From NCBI RefSeq assembly GCF_045310695.1, contig NZ_JBJIAA010000004.1:62001-126000 (forward strand): a stretch of DNA of 64,000 nt. The letters run 5' to 3'. This DNA is from Clostridium_S neuense. GTDB lineage: Bacteria; Bacillota; Clostridia; Clostridiales; Clostridiaceae. This document shows positions 41,417 to 50,932 of this stretch, piece by piece (position 1 is the first letter of the stretch; each line of letters opens with the position of its first letter). A model generated the notes under the pieces. The model worked only from the letters and a program-made list of their open reading frames with translations, did no database searches and was not told where the DNA came from. A program made the position numbers and the translations under genes.

Positions 41417-43384
41417 TTACTTTTTGTCACCACCGCCGGTTTGATTGTTAGAGCCACCTTGACCGTTACTTGGATTTGTTGTATTATTTCCACTCGGCTG
41501 CGTATTAGTTGGCTGCGTATTAGTTGGTTGGGTAGGTGTTGTATTAGAACCGCCCTGCTGTCCAGTCTTAGTATTACCATTTGTACCCGTTGATTGACTA
41601 CCTGTATTATTGTTATTATTGTTATTATTGTTATTAGTATTTGATTGTGCTGTTGAATTATACTGATAAACAACAATAGTTATAACTGAATTTTTAGCAG
41701 CCATAGCACCTGCACCTGGATTTTGAGAATAAACCAATCCATTTTGATTTGGATCATTAGTAATCTTCTTTTGAATATTTACAGTAAATCCTGCATTTTC
41801 AAGTGTCTGTTTTGCATCACTTTCGCTCTGTCCTTGTACTCCTGGTACACTTACATTATCACTTTCCTTAGGACCAGTACTTATAACCAAATCTATGGTT
41901 TTACCTTTTTCAAGACTGCTTCCTTCATCAGGAGTTTGCCTTACCACACAGCCCTTAGGAACATCACTACTTTCTTTTGAAATATCTCCAACCTTATAAC
42001 CAGCACTAATTATTTTATCCTTTGCTTCACTTTCAGTTAATCCGAACAATGAAGGAACCTTTGTATCATCCTCACCTGAGCTTACATCTACTCTTACTGT
42101 ACTACCTTCATCTACTTCAGTACCTTCACTTGGAGAGCATGCTATTACTGTTCCAGCAGGTTTATCACTTTTTGTTCTTTGAACAACTTCAAATTTTAGC
42201 TTTGCATCAGTAACAGCTTTTTTAGCATCTCCTTCTTTAAGGCCTCTAATCTTAGGCACACTTACCTTACCGACAGCACTTGTTCCAAGAAGTCCTGCCC
42301 CAAGAGCGAAAAACAATACACAACCAGCTAATAATATAACTCCTATAATTGATGCAGTTATTATTTTTTTCTTTTTATTTTTTTTGTTATTTTTAGGTTC
42401 ATCCTCATCTATATCTTCTTCATCTTCATCAAATTCATCATCTGGAACAGGAGCTTTATTTTTATCGGCATTTTTCTCTAATCCTTTTGCTTTCACCGGT
42501 TCCATAACTCTAGTATAATCCTCTTCGTCATTAACATTCATAGTTTCGTCAAAATCATCTATTTTATAGTTACTTTTCATCCTAATGAGGTCGTTCAATA
42601 TTTGTCTTGTATTTTGATATCTATCATCTGGATTTTTTTCAAGACACTTTAAAATTAATCTATTAAGACTATCTGGTATATTTTCATTTAAATTCTTTGG
42701 AGGAATAACTGGTTCCTGTATATGCTTCAAAGCTACAGAGACTGGAGTATCAGCATCATGAGGAACCTTTCCTGTTGCCATTTCATATAGAACTATTCCA
42801 AAAGAATATATATCTGTTCTGCAGTCAACTTGTTTACCCTGTGCCTGCTCTGGTGACAAATAATGTGCAGAACCAACTACTTTATTTGTACTTGTAATAG
42901 TAACTGAATTTGAAGCTTTTGCTATTCCAAAATCAGTAACTTTGACAAGTCCATCCTTTGTAACCATTATATTATGAGGCTTTATATCCCTATGAATAAT
43001 ATTATTTTTATGTGCACAATCGAGAGCTTTAGTAATTTGAACAGCTATTGCTATAATTTTTTTTATATCTATTTCCTTCTCTTGCTTTATTATTTCTTTA
43101 AGAGTTTTTCCATCGATATATTCCATAACTATATAGTTTATTTTTCCATCTGCACCAACATCATATATATTTACAATATTAATGTCTGAGATACTTGCAA
43201 CAGATGTTGCTTCCCTCTTAAATTTAGCTACAAAATCATCATCATCGGAAAGCTCATTTTTAAGAACTTTTACAGCAACATTTCTATTTAAAATTGTATC
43301 TTTTGCCTTATAAACAACTGCTGTACCGCCTACACCTATTTCTTCTTCTAATTTATATCTATTACTTAGAATAGTTCCTATCAT
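41417..43384 (-). CDS. prkC: PASTA-domain serine/threonine protein kinase PrkC
   Basis: 655 residues from the ATG at 43384 (GGAGAGGATAGAG upstream), overlapping prpC by 23 bp. In Bacillus spores PrkC senses muropeptides and triggers germination; in clostridia it affects wall homeostasis. The kinase domain (10-270) has GVGGTAVVYKAKD, Lys39, HRDIKPHN from 131, DFG at 151-153 and APE-like SPEQ. An acidic then lysine-rich linker leads to one transmembrane helix (341-367). Three PASTA repeats (about 374-575) lie outside. The tail (576-655) is low complexity with ten consecutive Asn and then Thr/Gln/Pro/Gly. Confidence 0.96.
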   Translation of the reverse strand: MIGTILSNRYKLEEEIGVGGTAVVYKAKDTILNRNVAVKVLKNELSDDDDFVAKFKREATSVASISDINIVNIYDVGADGKINYIVMEYIDGKTLKEIIKQEKEIDIKKIIAIAVQITKALDCAHKNNIIHRDIKPHNIMVTKDGLVKVTDFGIAKASNSVTITSTNKVVGSAHYLSPEQAQGKQVDCRTDIYSFGIVLYEMATGKVPHDADTPVSVALKHIQEPVIPPKNLNENIPDSLNRLILKCLEKNPDDRYQNTRQILNDLIRMKSNYKIDDFDETMNVNDEEDYTRVMEPVKAKGLEKNADKNKAPVPDDEFDEDEEDIDEDEPKNNKKNKKKKIITASIIGVILLAGCVLFFALGAGLLGTSAVGKVSVPKIRGLKEGDAKKAVTDAKLKFEVVQRTKSDKPAGTVIACSPSEGTEVDEGSTVRVDVSSGEDDTKVPSLFGLTESEAKDKIISAGYKVGDISKESSDVPKGCVVRQTPDEGSSLEKGKTIDLVISTGPKESDNVSVPGVQGQSESDAKQTLENAGFTVNIQKKITNDPNQNGLVYSQNPGAGAMAAKNSVITIVVYQYNSTAQSNTNNNNNNNNNNTGSQSTGTNGNTKTGQQGGSNTTPTQPTNTQPTNTQPSGNNTTNPSNGQGGSNNQTGGGDKK

Positions 43385-44108
43385 CTCTATCCTCTCCTCC
43401 AAATACAATAACTGATATATTATCTCTGCTTCCTTTTACTTTACTTAATTCGACAAGCTTACTGCAGGCCTCATCATTATCATTTTTAAGTACGATATCA
43501 TAAATTTCATGAATAGTAACTCCATTAGTTAGGCCATCAGTAGATAATACAAACTTATAAGTTCCAGCTAAATCTATATTAAAAATATCAACATCTACAA
43601 ATTTACTAGTTCCAAGTGCCCTTGTTATTATGTTTTTATTAGGATGAGTCATTGCTTCTTCTTCAGTTATAGTACCCGTATCAACAAGCTGCTGTACTAG
43701 AGAATGATCCTTTGTTATCTTTGTTATTCCATTTTTAGTAACGGAAAAACAACCACTATCCCCAACATTAGCTACTACCATACTATTATTTTTTATTAAA
43801 CATGCAGTTATAGTAGTGCCCATTCCAGATAAACTTTCTGAACTATTTGCTTTTTCATATATTTTTTCATTAGCGTATTTTACTGCATTTTCAAGACATA
43901 TGCCCATTTGTTCCTCTTTAGTATTAACATTATTTTTTATGTATTCCATAGTAGCTTCAACTGCAATCTTGCTCGCAACTTCACCAGCATTGTGCCCGCC
44001 CATCCCATCTGCAACAACATAAAATTTAAATTTTTCGCTTTCATAATAGTCAGCATAGTCTTCGTTTAATTTTCTAACATTACCAATATCAGATAGTAAT
44101 CCTACCAT
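43362..44108 (-). CDS. prpC: PP2C-type protein phosphatase PrpC
   Basis: 248 residues from the ATG at 44108, with AGAAGAGGTGTTAAT before it; the seven codons upstream belong to the rlmN overlap region. It dephosphorylates PrkC and its targets. Metal-binding motifs are VADGMGGHNAGEVAS near residue 38, GMGTTITACLI, VGDSGCF, DGLTNGV and GSRDNISVIVF. The gene overlaps prkC, so phosphatase and kinase are made together. Confidence 0.96.
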   Translation of the reverse strand: MVGLLSDIGNVRKLNEDYADYYESEKFKFYVVADGMGGHNAGEVASKIAVEATMEYIKNNVNTKEEQMGICLENAVKYANEKIYEKANSSESLSGMGTTITACLIKNNSMVVANVGDSGCFSVTKNGITKITKDHSLVQQLVDTGTITEEEAMTHPNKNIITRALGTSKFVDVDIFNIDLAGTYKFVLSTDGLTNGVTIHEIYDIVLKNDNDEACSKLVELSKVKGSRDNISVIVFGGEDRDDRNYSK

Positions 44109-44109
44109 A

Positions 44110-45153
44110 TTAACACCTCTTCTCATCACTTTGATTTAGGTAATTTCTTCTCAGTTGGCCACATGCTGCATTAATATCTGAACCCATTTCTTTCCTAACT
44201 GTATTTTCTATGCCAGCTCTAGATAAAATTTTAGAAAAATCCTCAATTGTATTTTTAGAAGGTTTTTCATATGATGTTTCTTTAACAGAATTTACTGGTA
44301 TTATATTTACATGGCACAGCATTCCTTTAAGCAAATTTGATAGTTCCTTTGCATTTTCAGCACTATCATTTACATCCTTTACCAAAGAATATTCAAAAGT
44401 AACACGCCTTTTTGTGATTTCAGAATAGCTATTACATGCAGTAATTATTTCATTAATACTATATTTATTGGCAACTGGCATAATTTTTCTTCTTAAATTA
44501 TCATTTGGTGCATGAAGAGAAATTGCAAGTGTGATTTGAAAATCTTCTTTTATTAAATCATATATTTTAGGCACTATTCCACAAGTCGAAAGTGTAATAT
44601 GCCTCTGACCTATATTTAACCCCTGTTTATCATTAACAAGTTTTATAAATTTAATTACATTGTCATAATTATCTAGTGGTTCACCACTTCCCATAAGAAC
44701 TATATTGGATATTCTTTCTCCAATTTCCTTTTGTGCCTCAAGTACCTCAGCTAAAATTTCCCCAGCTGTCAAATCTCTTATACGACCACCAATAGTAGAT
44801 GCACAAAAGCTACACCCCATTCTACATCCAATCTGAGTGGACACGCATATTGAATTTCCATAATCATATTTCATTATAACACATTCAATTACATTTCCAT
44901 CATTATATTCAAATAAAAATTTGCTAGTATCACCATATTTTGAATCTAATCTTTTAATAACTTTAGGTATCCCTATATAGAAATTATCGCTCAACTTTTC
45001 AGTAGTACTTTTAGGGATATTCTTCATATCAAAAAAATCAAAAACTCCTTTATATATCCAGTCATTTACCTGCTTAGCTCTAAAAGCTTTTTCATTATGA
45101 AGCTCCATCCAGCTTTTAAGTTCATCTAGACTCAAATCTAAAATATTTTCCAT
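44110..45153 (-). CDS. rlmN: Dual-specificity RNA methyltransferase RlmN
   Basis: 347 residues, radical SAM. It makes 2-methyladenosine at A2503 of 23S rRNA and A37 of some tRNAs. The cluster-binding cysteines are in GCRMGCSFCAST. Other conserved parts are VCVSTQIGC, VLMGSGEPLDNYDNV, RHITLSTCGIVP, LAISLHAPND and the C-terminal AACGQLRR with the methyl-carrying Cys. It lies between rsmB and prpC, as in Bacillus. Confidence 0.97.
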   Translation of the reverse strand: MENILDLSLDELKSWMELHNEKAFRAKQVNDWIYKGVFDFFDMKNIPKSTTEKLSDNFYIGIPKVIKRLDSKYGDTSKFLFEYNDGNVIECVIMKYDYGNSICVSTQIGCRMGCSFCASTIGGRIRDLTAGEILAEVLEAQKEIGERISNIVLMGSGEPLDNYDNVIKFIKLVNDKQGLNIGQRHITLSTCGIVPKIYDLIKEDFQITLAISLHAPNDNLRRKIMPVANKYSINEIITACNSYSEITKRRVTFEYSLVKDVNDSAENAKELSNLLKGMLCHVNIIPVNSVKETSYEKPSKNTIEDFSKILSRAGIENTVRKEMGSDINAACGQLRRNYLNQSDEKRC

Positions 45154-45164
45154 TTAACATCCAC

Positions 45165-46490
45165 CTACCATAATTTTCTCAACTTGCACATAAAAAAGCC
45201 ATCCATATGCTCATTAGGAAGTATCGTCACACCGTACTTATCATAATTTACATTTGAAACATCTCCAAAAAATATATCTTCAATTTTAAAATTATTATGG
45301 CTAGATATAAATCTTTTTATATTATTTTCATTTTCATCCTTGTTAAGGGTGCACGTTGAATAAAGTAAAATCCCACCCTTTTTTAGATACTTAGAAGCAT
45401 TCTGAAGTATTTTTTCTTGCAATCCACACAATTCTTTTAAATCATTGATACTTTTATTCCATTTTATCTCAGGCTTTTTCTTTATAATACCAAGACCTGA
45501 GCATGGAACATCAACTAGTATTCTATCGGCTTTCCCCTTAAATTTTTCATTATATTCCGAAGCATTCATAACATCACATTTTATATTTGTAATGCCAAGT
45601 CTCTCTGCATTTTGTTCTATAAGCTTTAACTTATTTTTATGTATATCAAAAGCATATACAGTTCCAGTATTATTAGAAAGTTCACTTATGTGCGTTGTCT
45701 TTCCTCCAGGTGCACTACACAAGTCCATAACATACATATCATTTTCAATTTCCATACATGGAACTGTAAGCATTGCACTTTCGTCTTGAACTGTAAAATT
45801 TCCTTTTAAAAATAAAGGATTGTTTTCTATACTGCTTCCTCTTTTTATTTCTATAGCTTCAGGACATATAGAGCCTTCTTCGATATCATAACCAAGTTCC
45901 TGCAGTTTATTAAATGTTTCATCATAAGAACCTCTAAGCAAATTTACCCTTACTGTAACATTCGGTGTAGAATTTAGTCCACTTAATATTTTATCAATAT
46001 TTTCAATACCATACTGTTTTATAAAAAAGTTAACCATCCATGGTTCAAAAGAATATCTAAATGCAATAACCTTTATCTTATCTCTTGAACTTAAAAAATC
46101 CGCATCTAAATTTCTAATATAATTTCTAAGTACACCATTTACAAATTTAGATGATTTAAGTGAGGAGTATTTTTTTGCAAGTTCAACTCCTTCATTTACA
46201 ACTGCAAAATCAGGTATCCTGTCAAGATACCTGATTTGGTACACAGAACTTCTAAGTATATTAAGTATAATTTTATCCAATTTACTAAACTTAACTTTTA
46301 TAAATTTTTTAAGAATAATATCAATGGTATATTTATACTTTATAGTCCCATATACTATTTCTGTCACAAGTGCTTTATCACTTGAAGCTAAATTTGAATT
46401 TTTTAAAGCTTTATTAAGGCTTATATTTGAATATGAATTTTTAAAAAACACTTCATTTAAAACATCTACAACAACTTTTCTAGCATTCAT
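45165..46490 (-). CDS. rsmB: 16S rRNA (cytosine-967-C5)-methyltransferase
   Basis: 441 residues. The N-terminal NusB-like RNA-binding domain (1-140) is followed by a SAM methyltransferase: DLCSAPGGKTTHISEL, the motif IV DVPCSGLGIIKKKPEIKW with the release cysteine, and LLYSTCTLNKDENE with the catalytic cysteine. It lies between the metallopeptidase gene and rlmN in a tight operon (11-21 bp gaps), the Bacillus order fmt-rsmB-rlmN-prpC-prkC. Confidence 0.96.
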   Translation of the reverse strand: MNARKVVVDVLNEVFFKNSYSNISLNKALKNSNLASSDKALVTEIVYGTIKYKYTIDIILKKFIKVKFSKLDKIILNILRSSVYQIRYLDRIPDFAVVNEGVELAKKYSSLKSSKFVNGVLRNYIRNLDADFLSSRDKIKVIAFRYSFEPWMVNFFIKQYGIENIDKILSGLNSTPNVTVRVNLLRGSYDETFNKLQELGYDIEEGSICPEAIEIKRGSSIENNPLFLKGNFTVQDESAMLTVPCMEIENDMYVMDLCSAPGGKTTHISELSNNTGTVYAFDIHKNKLKLIEQNAERLGITNIKCDVMNASEYNEKFKGKADRILVDVPCSGLGIIKKKPEIKWNKSINDLKELCGLQEKILQNASKYLKKGGILLYSTCTLNKDENENNIKRFISSHNNFKIEDIFFGDVSNVNYDKYGVTILPNEHMDGFFMCKLRKLW

Positions 46491-46511
46491 TATATTTTCT
46501 ATTCCTTTTCT

Positions 46512-47192
46512 TTAATCTCTATCCCTACTTATAATTATAAGTCTAATTAGCTGTGAAATTGCCATTAATGCTGCAGCAACATATGTTAATGCCGCCGCAC
46601 TAAGTACTTTTCTTGCCCCTTTAACTTCATCACCATAAAGTATTCCTCTACTTTCAAGAAGTTTTAAAGCTCTACTTGATGCATTAAATTCAACTGGCAG
46701 AGTTATAAGGTGAAATACAACAACTGCTGCAAAAAGTACAACACCAATCCTGGCAAGAAATGGAATACTAAATATCATTCCTATGAAAAATAGAATCCAT
46801 GATGCGTTAGAGCTTAAATTAACAGCTGGTACTATAGAATTTCTTATTTCAAGTGGTACATAATGCTGTTTATGTTGAAAAGCATGACCTGTTTCGTGTG
46901 CCGCCACACCAATTGAAGCTACAGAACTTCCATAGTAGACCTCTTCTGAAAGCCTTAGCACTCTGTTTGCTGGATCATAATGATCTGTAAGTTTCCCTGG
47001 TATTACCTCAATGGGTACATCATATAAACCGTTGGCATCTAAAAGTTTACGTGCTGCATCTGCTCCTGTATAACCATTTATGCTTCTAACTTCCGAATAA
47101 TTATTAAACGCAGAGCTAATTTTCGCTTGAGCCCAAAAGGAAAGCAAAATAGCCGGAATAAGTAAGACGTATGTAGCATCAAAGTAAAACAT
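46512..47192 (-). CDS. YugP-type membrane zinc metallopeptidase
   Basis: 226 residues. It has an N-terminal transmembrane helix, the zinc-binding HEXXH motif in GVAAHETGHAFQH (about 115), and two or three hydrophobic segments after it (SWILFFIGMIFSIPFL, VVLFAAVVVFHLITLPVEFNAS). The NASSRAL segment has a downstream acidic region that may supply the third ligand. Its substrates are unknown. It is inserted between fmt and rsmB, a location common in clostridia. Confidence 0.9.
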   Translation of the reverse strand: MFYFDATYVLLIPAILLSFWAQAKISSAFNNYSEVRSINGYTGADAARKLLDANGLYDVPIEVIPGKLTDHYDPANRVLRLSEEVYYGSSVASIGVAAHETGHAFQHKQHYVPLEIRNSIVPAVNLSSNASWILFFIGMIFSIPFLARIGVVLFAAVVVFHLITLPVEFNASSRALKLLESRGILYGDEVKGARKVLSAAALTYVAAALMAISQLIRLIIISRDRD

Positions 47193-47216
47193 CCAAACAC
47201 CTCACAATCTAATCTT

Positions 47217-48146
47217 TTATTTTAAAATAATACCTTTTTCTATAGTATTTCCCGCAATGTAATCTTTAACACTCATTATTTTTTTGCCCGGGAATTGAAC
47301 TAAGGTTATAAGAAGTTTTCCCTCTCCTGTTTCTACCTTTATACCTTCCTTGCTTACATCGGTTACTAACCCCGGTGTGCCTTTAAAATCAGTATCAATT
47401 ACCTTTGACTCATGTATTTTCATGACTTTATCTTCATAGTGAGTATATGCAGAAGGCCATGGATTAAATCCTCTTATAAGATTATGAATACTCTCTGCAC
47501 TATTATTCCAATTAATTTCACCTAAATCTTTTGAAATTACTGAAATATAAGAAGCTTCCTCATCATTTTGCCTTTCAGGTTCAATTTTACCATCCTTAAA
47601 ATCTTCTATTGTATTTAAAAGTAGATTTGCTCCTTTTTCTGCAAGAATATCTTGAAGCTGTCCTGATGTCATATCAGGATCAATATCAGTTTCACACTTT
47701 AAAAGCATATCTCCCGTATCAATCCCTTTAGCCATAAGCATAGTAGTGACACCAGATTTTTTTTCTCCATTTACTACGGACCAAATTATAGGTGCAGACC
47801 CTCTATATTTAGGAAGAAGCGATGCATGAACATTTATACATGCGTATTTAGGTATATTCAAAACTTCCTCTGATAAAATTTGTCCGAAAGCTACTACTAT
47901 TATAAAGTCTGGTTTTATCTCTTTAAGTTTTTCCACATATTCGTGCTCTTTTTTTAAACTTTGAGGCTGAAATACAGGAATATTGTTTTCTACTGCAACC
48001 TCCTTAACTGGAGACATTGCAAGTTTTTTTCCTCTGCCCTTTGGTCTATCTGGCTGAGTAAAAACAGCCTTCACATCATAATTTTCTATAAGTTTTTTCA
48101 ATGATGGTACAGCAAATTCTGGTGTACCCATAAAAACTATATTCAA
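47217..48146 (-). CDS. fmt: Methionyl-tRNA formyltransferase
   Basis: 309 residues. It formylates initiator Met-tRNA using 10-formyltetrahydrofolate. The N-terminus IVFMGTPEFAVPSLKKL, VFTQPDRPKGRGKKL, INVHASLLPKYRGSAPIIWSV (catalytic Asn/His) and the C-terminal tRNA-binding domain (WPSAYTHYEDKVMKI) are complete. It starts next to the def stop (0 bp gap), giving the classic def-fmt pair, which adds and removes the formyl group. Confidence 0.97.
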   Translation of the reverse strand: MNIVFMGTPEFAVPSLKKLIENYDVKAVFTQPDRPKGRGKKLAMSPVKEVAVENNIPVFQPQSLKKEHEYVEKLKEIKPDFIIVVAFGQILSEEVLNIPKYACINVHASLLPKYRGSAPIIWSVVNGEKKSGVTTMLMAKGIDTGDMLLKCETDIDPDMTSGQLQDILAEKGANLLLNTIEDFKDGKIEPERQNDEEASYISVISKDLGEINWNNSAESIHNLIRGFNPWPSAYTHYEDKVMKIHESKVIDTDFKGTPGLVTDVSKEGIKVETGEGKLLITLVQFPGKKIMSVKDYIAGNTIEKGIILK

Positions 48147-48605
48147 TTATTCTTCACCGCTTTCAGTTTTAACTAATTTATCTATAAACAAAACACCATC
48201 TAGGTGATCAAACTCGTGGCACATTGCTCTTGCCATAAGTTCTCTGCCTTCTACTATAAATTCTTCTCCCTTTTCATTTAACGCTTTAGCTTTAACGTAC
48301 TCTGGTCTTTCCACCATACCATCTTGACCTGGTATACTTAAGCATCCTTCACTATCAACATAACTTCCCTTTGTCTCTAGGATTTCTGGGTTTATGAAAG
48401 CCATAGGTCCTTCACCTATATCTATAACAACAACTCTTTTAAGTATTCCAACTTGAGGTGCAGCAAGTCCAACTCCATTAGCACTATACATGGTCTCTTT
48501 CATATCCTCAATCAAAGTTAAAATTCTTTTATCTATCTTATCTACTTCTCTGCTTCTCTTTCTAAGTAGTTCATCACCATATTTTCTTATATTTCTTATT
48601 GCCAT
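48147..48605 (-). CDS. def: Peptide deformylase
   Basis: 152 residues. It removes the formyl group from new proteins. All three family motifs are present: GVGLAAPQVG, EGCLSIPG with the metal-binding Cys, and CHEFDHLDG with the HExxH. It is a type 1 enzyme by length. It lies 19 bp after priA and abuts fmt, which supports the operon reading. Confidence 0.97.
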   Translation of the reverse strand: MAIRNIRKYGDELLRKRSREVDKIDKRILTLIEDMKETMYSANGVGLAAPQVGILKRVVVIDIGEGPMAFINPEILETKGSYVDSEGCLSIPGQDGMVERPEYVKAKALNEKGEEFIVEGRELMARAMCHEFDHLDGVLFIDKLVKTESGEE

Positions 48606-48624
48606 AACATTACCTCCAAATAAT

Positions 48625-50826
48625 TTATAATAGGCTCAAAGGATTTATATCAATTGATATCCTTATAACATTATAATCTTTTTTAAGTATTTCATAAATA
48701 GATTTTTTAATAAAATTAGCCATATCATAGGTTACTTCACCTTTCAGTATAATTTGCCACCTATAAAACTCATTAATTTTACCAATTGGTGAAGGACATG
48801 GTCCTAATATATCAATATTATCATAGACAGCAAAATTATTCTTTAAAAAATTGCCAACTATTTGTGTATATTTTATTAATAAACTTTCATTTTTTGAACT
48901 CATATTAACAATAAATATTTTAGAAAAAGGCGGATAATTCATTCCTTCTCTTAACATTATTTCAGTTTTATAAAAACTTTCATAGTCATTTTGAGATGAA
49001 TATTTTATTGCATAACTTTCTGGAGTATAGGTTTGAATTATTACTCTACCTTTTTTGTTTCCCCTTCCAGCTCTTCCACTAACCTGTGATACAAGTTGAA
49101 AAGTTCTTTCGGCAGCTCTGTAATCTGGTATATTTAGAGTAAGATCCGCTGCAACAATTCCAACTAAAGTAACTTCCTTAAAATCAAATCCTTTTGCTAT
49201 CATCTGTGTCCCAATTAATATATCTGCTCCACCATTCTTAAAGGAATTATATATAAGTTCATAAGAATTTTTTTTGCCCGTAGTATCCTTATCCATTCTT
49301 AAAACTCTTGCACTGCTAAATATTTTCTTAACTTCTCTTTCAACCCTTTCAGTACCAACTCCAAAATACTTAACATATTTACTACCGCATTTAGGACATA
49401 TTTTAGGTATCTCTTCTGTACTACCGCAGTAATGGCATATAAGATACTTTTTATCATTATGATAAGTAAGTGGCACATCACAATTTTTGCATTTAAATAC
49501 AAGCCCACATTTTCTGCAGGATACAAAGGTTGAAAATCCTCTTCTATTTAAAAATAATATTATTTGTTCTTTTTTTTCCAAGGTTTCCTCAATAGCTTTG
49601 TAAAGTTTTCTACTAAATATAGATTTATTGTTTTCCTTAAGTTCCTCTCTCATATCCACTACAGATATATCTGGCATTGAAGCACCATCAGCTCTTTCGC
49701 TTATACTTAATAATTTATATTCTTTGTTTGTACATTTGTAATATGTGTCTATGGATGGGGTTGCTGAGCCAAGAACAAGCTTGCAACCTTCAATTTCGCT
49801 TTTCATTTCCCCTATTTCTACTGCACTATATTTAGGATCACTTTCAGATTTATAGCTTCCTTCGTGTTCTTCATCAATTACTATAAGACCCAAATTACTA
49901 AACGGAAGAAAAATAGCTGATCTTGCTCCAACAGCTACCCTAACCTCACCATTCTTAACTCTTAGCCACTCATCATATCTCTCGCCATCCGAAAGCTTAC
50001 TGTGAAAAACTGAAACATCGTTTCCAAACCTGCCCTTAAATCTTTCTACCATTTGAGGAGTAAGTGATATCTCTGGAACAAGTATAATAGACTCTTTTCC
50101 TTGTTCTATCATCTTTTTTACAAGATACATGTATATTTCTGTTTTACCACTTCCAGTAACACCATGAATTAAAAACTTTCTTGCGTTAGAACTTAGTATT
50201 GAATTTACAACATCAGCTTGCTTTCTATTTAATACTTTTTCCTCATAGCTATCAAAAACTTTATTATCGCACCTTGAAACAACCTTTTCTACGATCTTCA
50301 ATACCTCATGTTTTATCATTGTATTTATAGAAGATAAGGAAAATTTAAATTCACGATTCAGCTCACTTTTTGTATATACTCCATTATATTCTCCTACAAC
50401 TTCATAAATATCCGTGTAAGGTTTCTTTTTCAACTTTTCTACAAGCTCGCCCCTAATGCAAACCACAGAACTAGTTTTATGTCCTACTCCTTTTGTTATT
50501 CCAGTAGGTATCATGAGTTTAATGCAGTCAATATAGCTGCAGAAATATCTTTTTTTCATTTTAAGTATTAAATCTATATCTTTAGCTGTAATAACAGAGT
50601 AATCAGTAACAATACTGCTTACCTCTTTTATTTTAATAGATTCGTTTATTTCATCTATAAATTCTAAAATAAAGCCATTTACTTTTTTATTTCCCATACC
50701 AAAAGGCACTTTAACTATTTGGCCCAATTTAATATCGCTTTTTAGACTCTCTGGAACTTTATATGTAAATACCCTATCAAGTGAAACTGCTTCGCTGTCT
50801 ACTATTACTCCAATATAATTATTCAC
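48625..50826 (-). CDS. priA: Primosomal replication restart helicase PriA
   Basis: 733 residues. It reloads the replisome at stalled forks. The N-terminal DNA-binding domain (RVFTYKVPE) precedes the helicase core: LIHGVTGSGKTEIYMYL (Walker A), VIDEEHEGSYKSE, GSATPSIDTY. A zinc-binding insertion with four CxxC-type pairs (CRKCGLVFKCKNCD, CHYCG, CPKCG) lies at about 440-485. GTQMIAKGFDF and QVSGRAGRG complete the motor. A terminator upstream separates it from coaBC, so it may have its own promoter. Confidence 0.97.
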   Translation of the reverse strand: MNNYIGVIVDSEAVSLDRVFTYKVPESLKSDIKLGQIVKVPFGMGNKKVNGFILEFIDEINESIKIKEVSSIVTDYSVITAKDIDLILKMKKRYFCSYIDCIKLMIPTGITKGVGHKTSSVVCIRGELVEKLKKKPYTDIYEVVGEYNGVYTKSELNREFKFSLSSINTMIKHEVLKIVEKVVSRCDNKVFDSYEEKVLNRKQADVVNSILSSNARKFLIHGVTGSGKTEIYMYLVKKMIEQGKESIILVPEISLTPQMVERFKGRFGNDVSVFHSKLSDGERYDEWLRVKNGEVRVAVGARSAIFLPFSNLGLIVIDEEHEGSYKSESDPKYSAVEIGEMKSEIEGCKLVLGSATPSIDTYYKCTNKEYKLLSISERADGASMPDISVVDMREELKENNKSIFSRKLYKAIEETLEKKEQIILFLNRRGFSTFVSCRKCGLVFKCKNCDVPLTYHNDKKYLICHYCGSTEEIPKICPKCGSKYVKYFGVGTERVEREVKKIFSSARVLRMDKDTTGKKNSYELIYNSFKNGGADILIGTQMIAKGFDFKEVTLVGIVAADLTLNIPDYRAAERTFQLVSQVSGRAGRGNKKGRVIIQTYTPESYAIKYSSQNDYESFYKTEIMLREGMNYPPFSKIFIVNMSSKNESLLIKYTQIVGNFLKNNFAVYDNIDILGPCPSPIGKINEFYRWQIILKGEVTYDMANFIKKSIYEILKKDYNVIRISIDINPLSLL

Positions 50827-50909
50827 CGTATCACCCTTTATTGATAAATCAAAATACTAACAAAGCTTTCTATTATTTTCCCTTTAATAAACAAATAAGT
50901 TAAGCAAAT

Positions 50910-50932
50910 AAAAAGCGCATTTAGCGCTTTTT
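50910..50932 (-). terminator. Rho-independent terminator between coaBC and priA
   Basis: AAAAAGCGC-TAAAT-GCGCTTTTT on the minus strand, followed by ATTT; it includes the coaBC stop codon. The stem is symmetrical, with A and T runs on both sides. Confidence 0.85.

Noticed and set aside
41377..41676. 99-residue minus-strand frame over the PrkC tail
   Set aside because: It is a shadow of the low-complexity repeat in prkC and has no ribosome-binding site.
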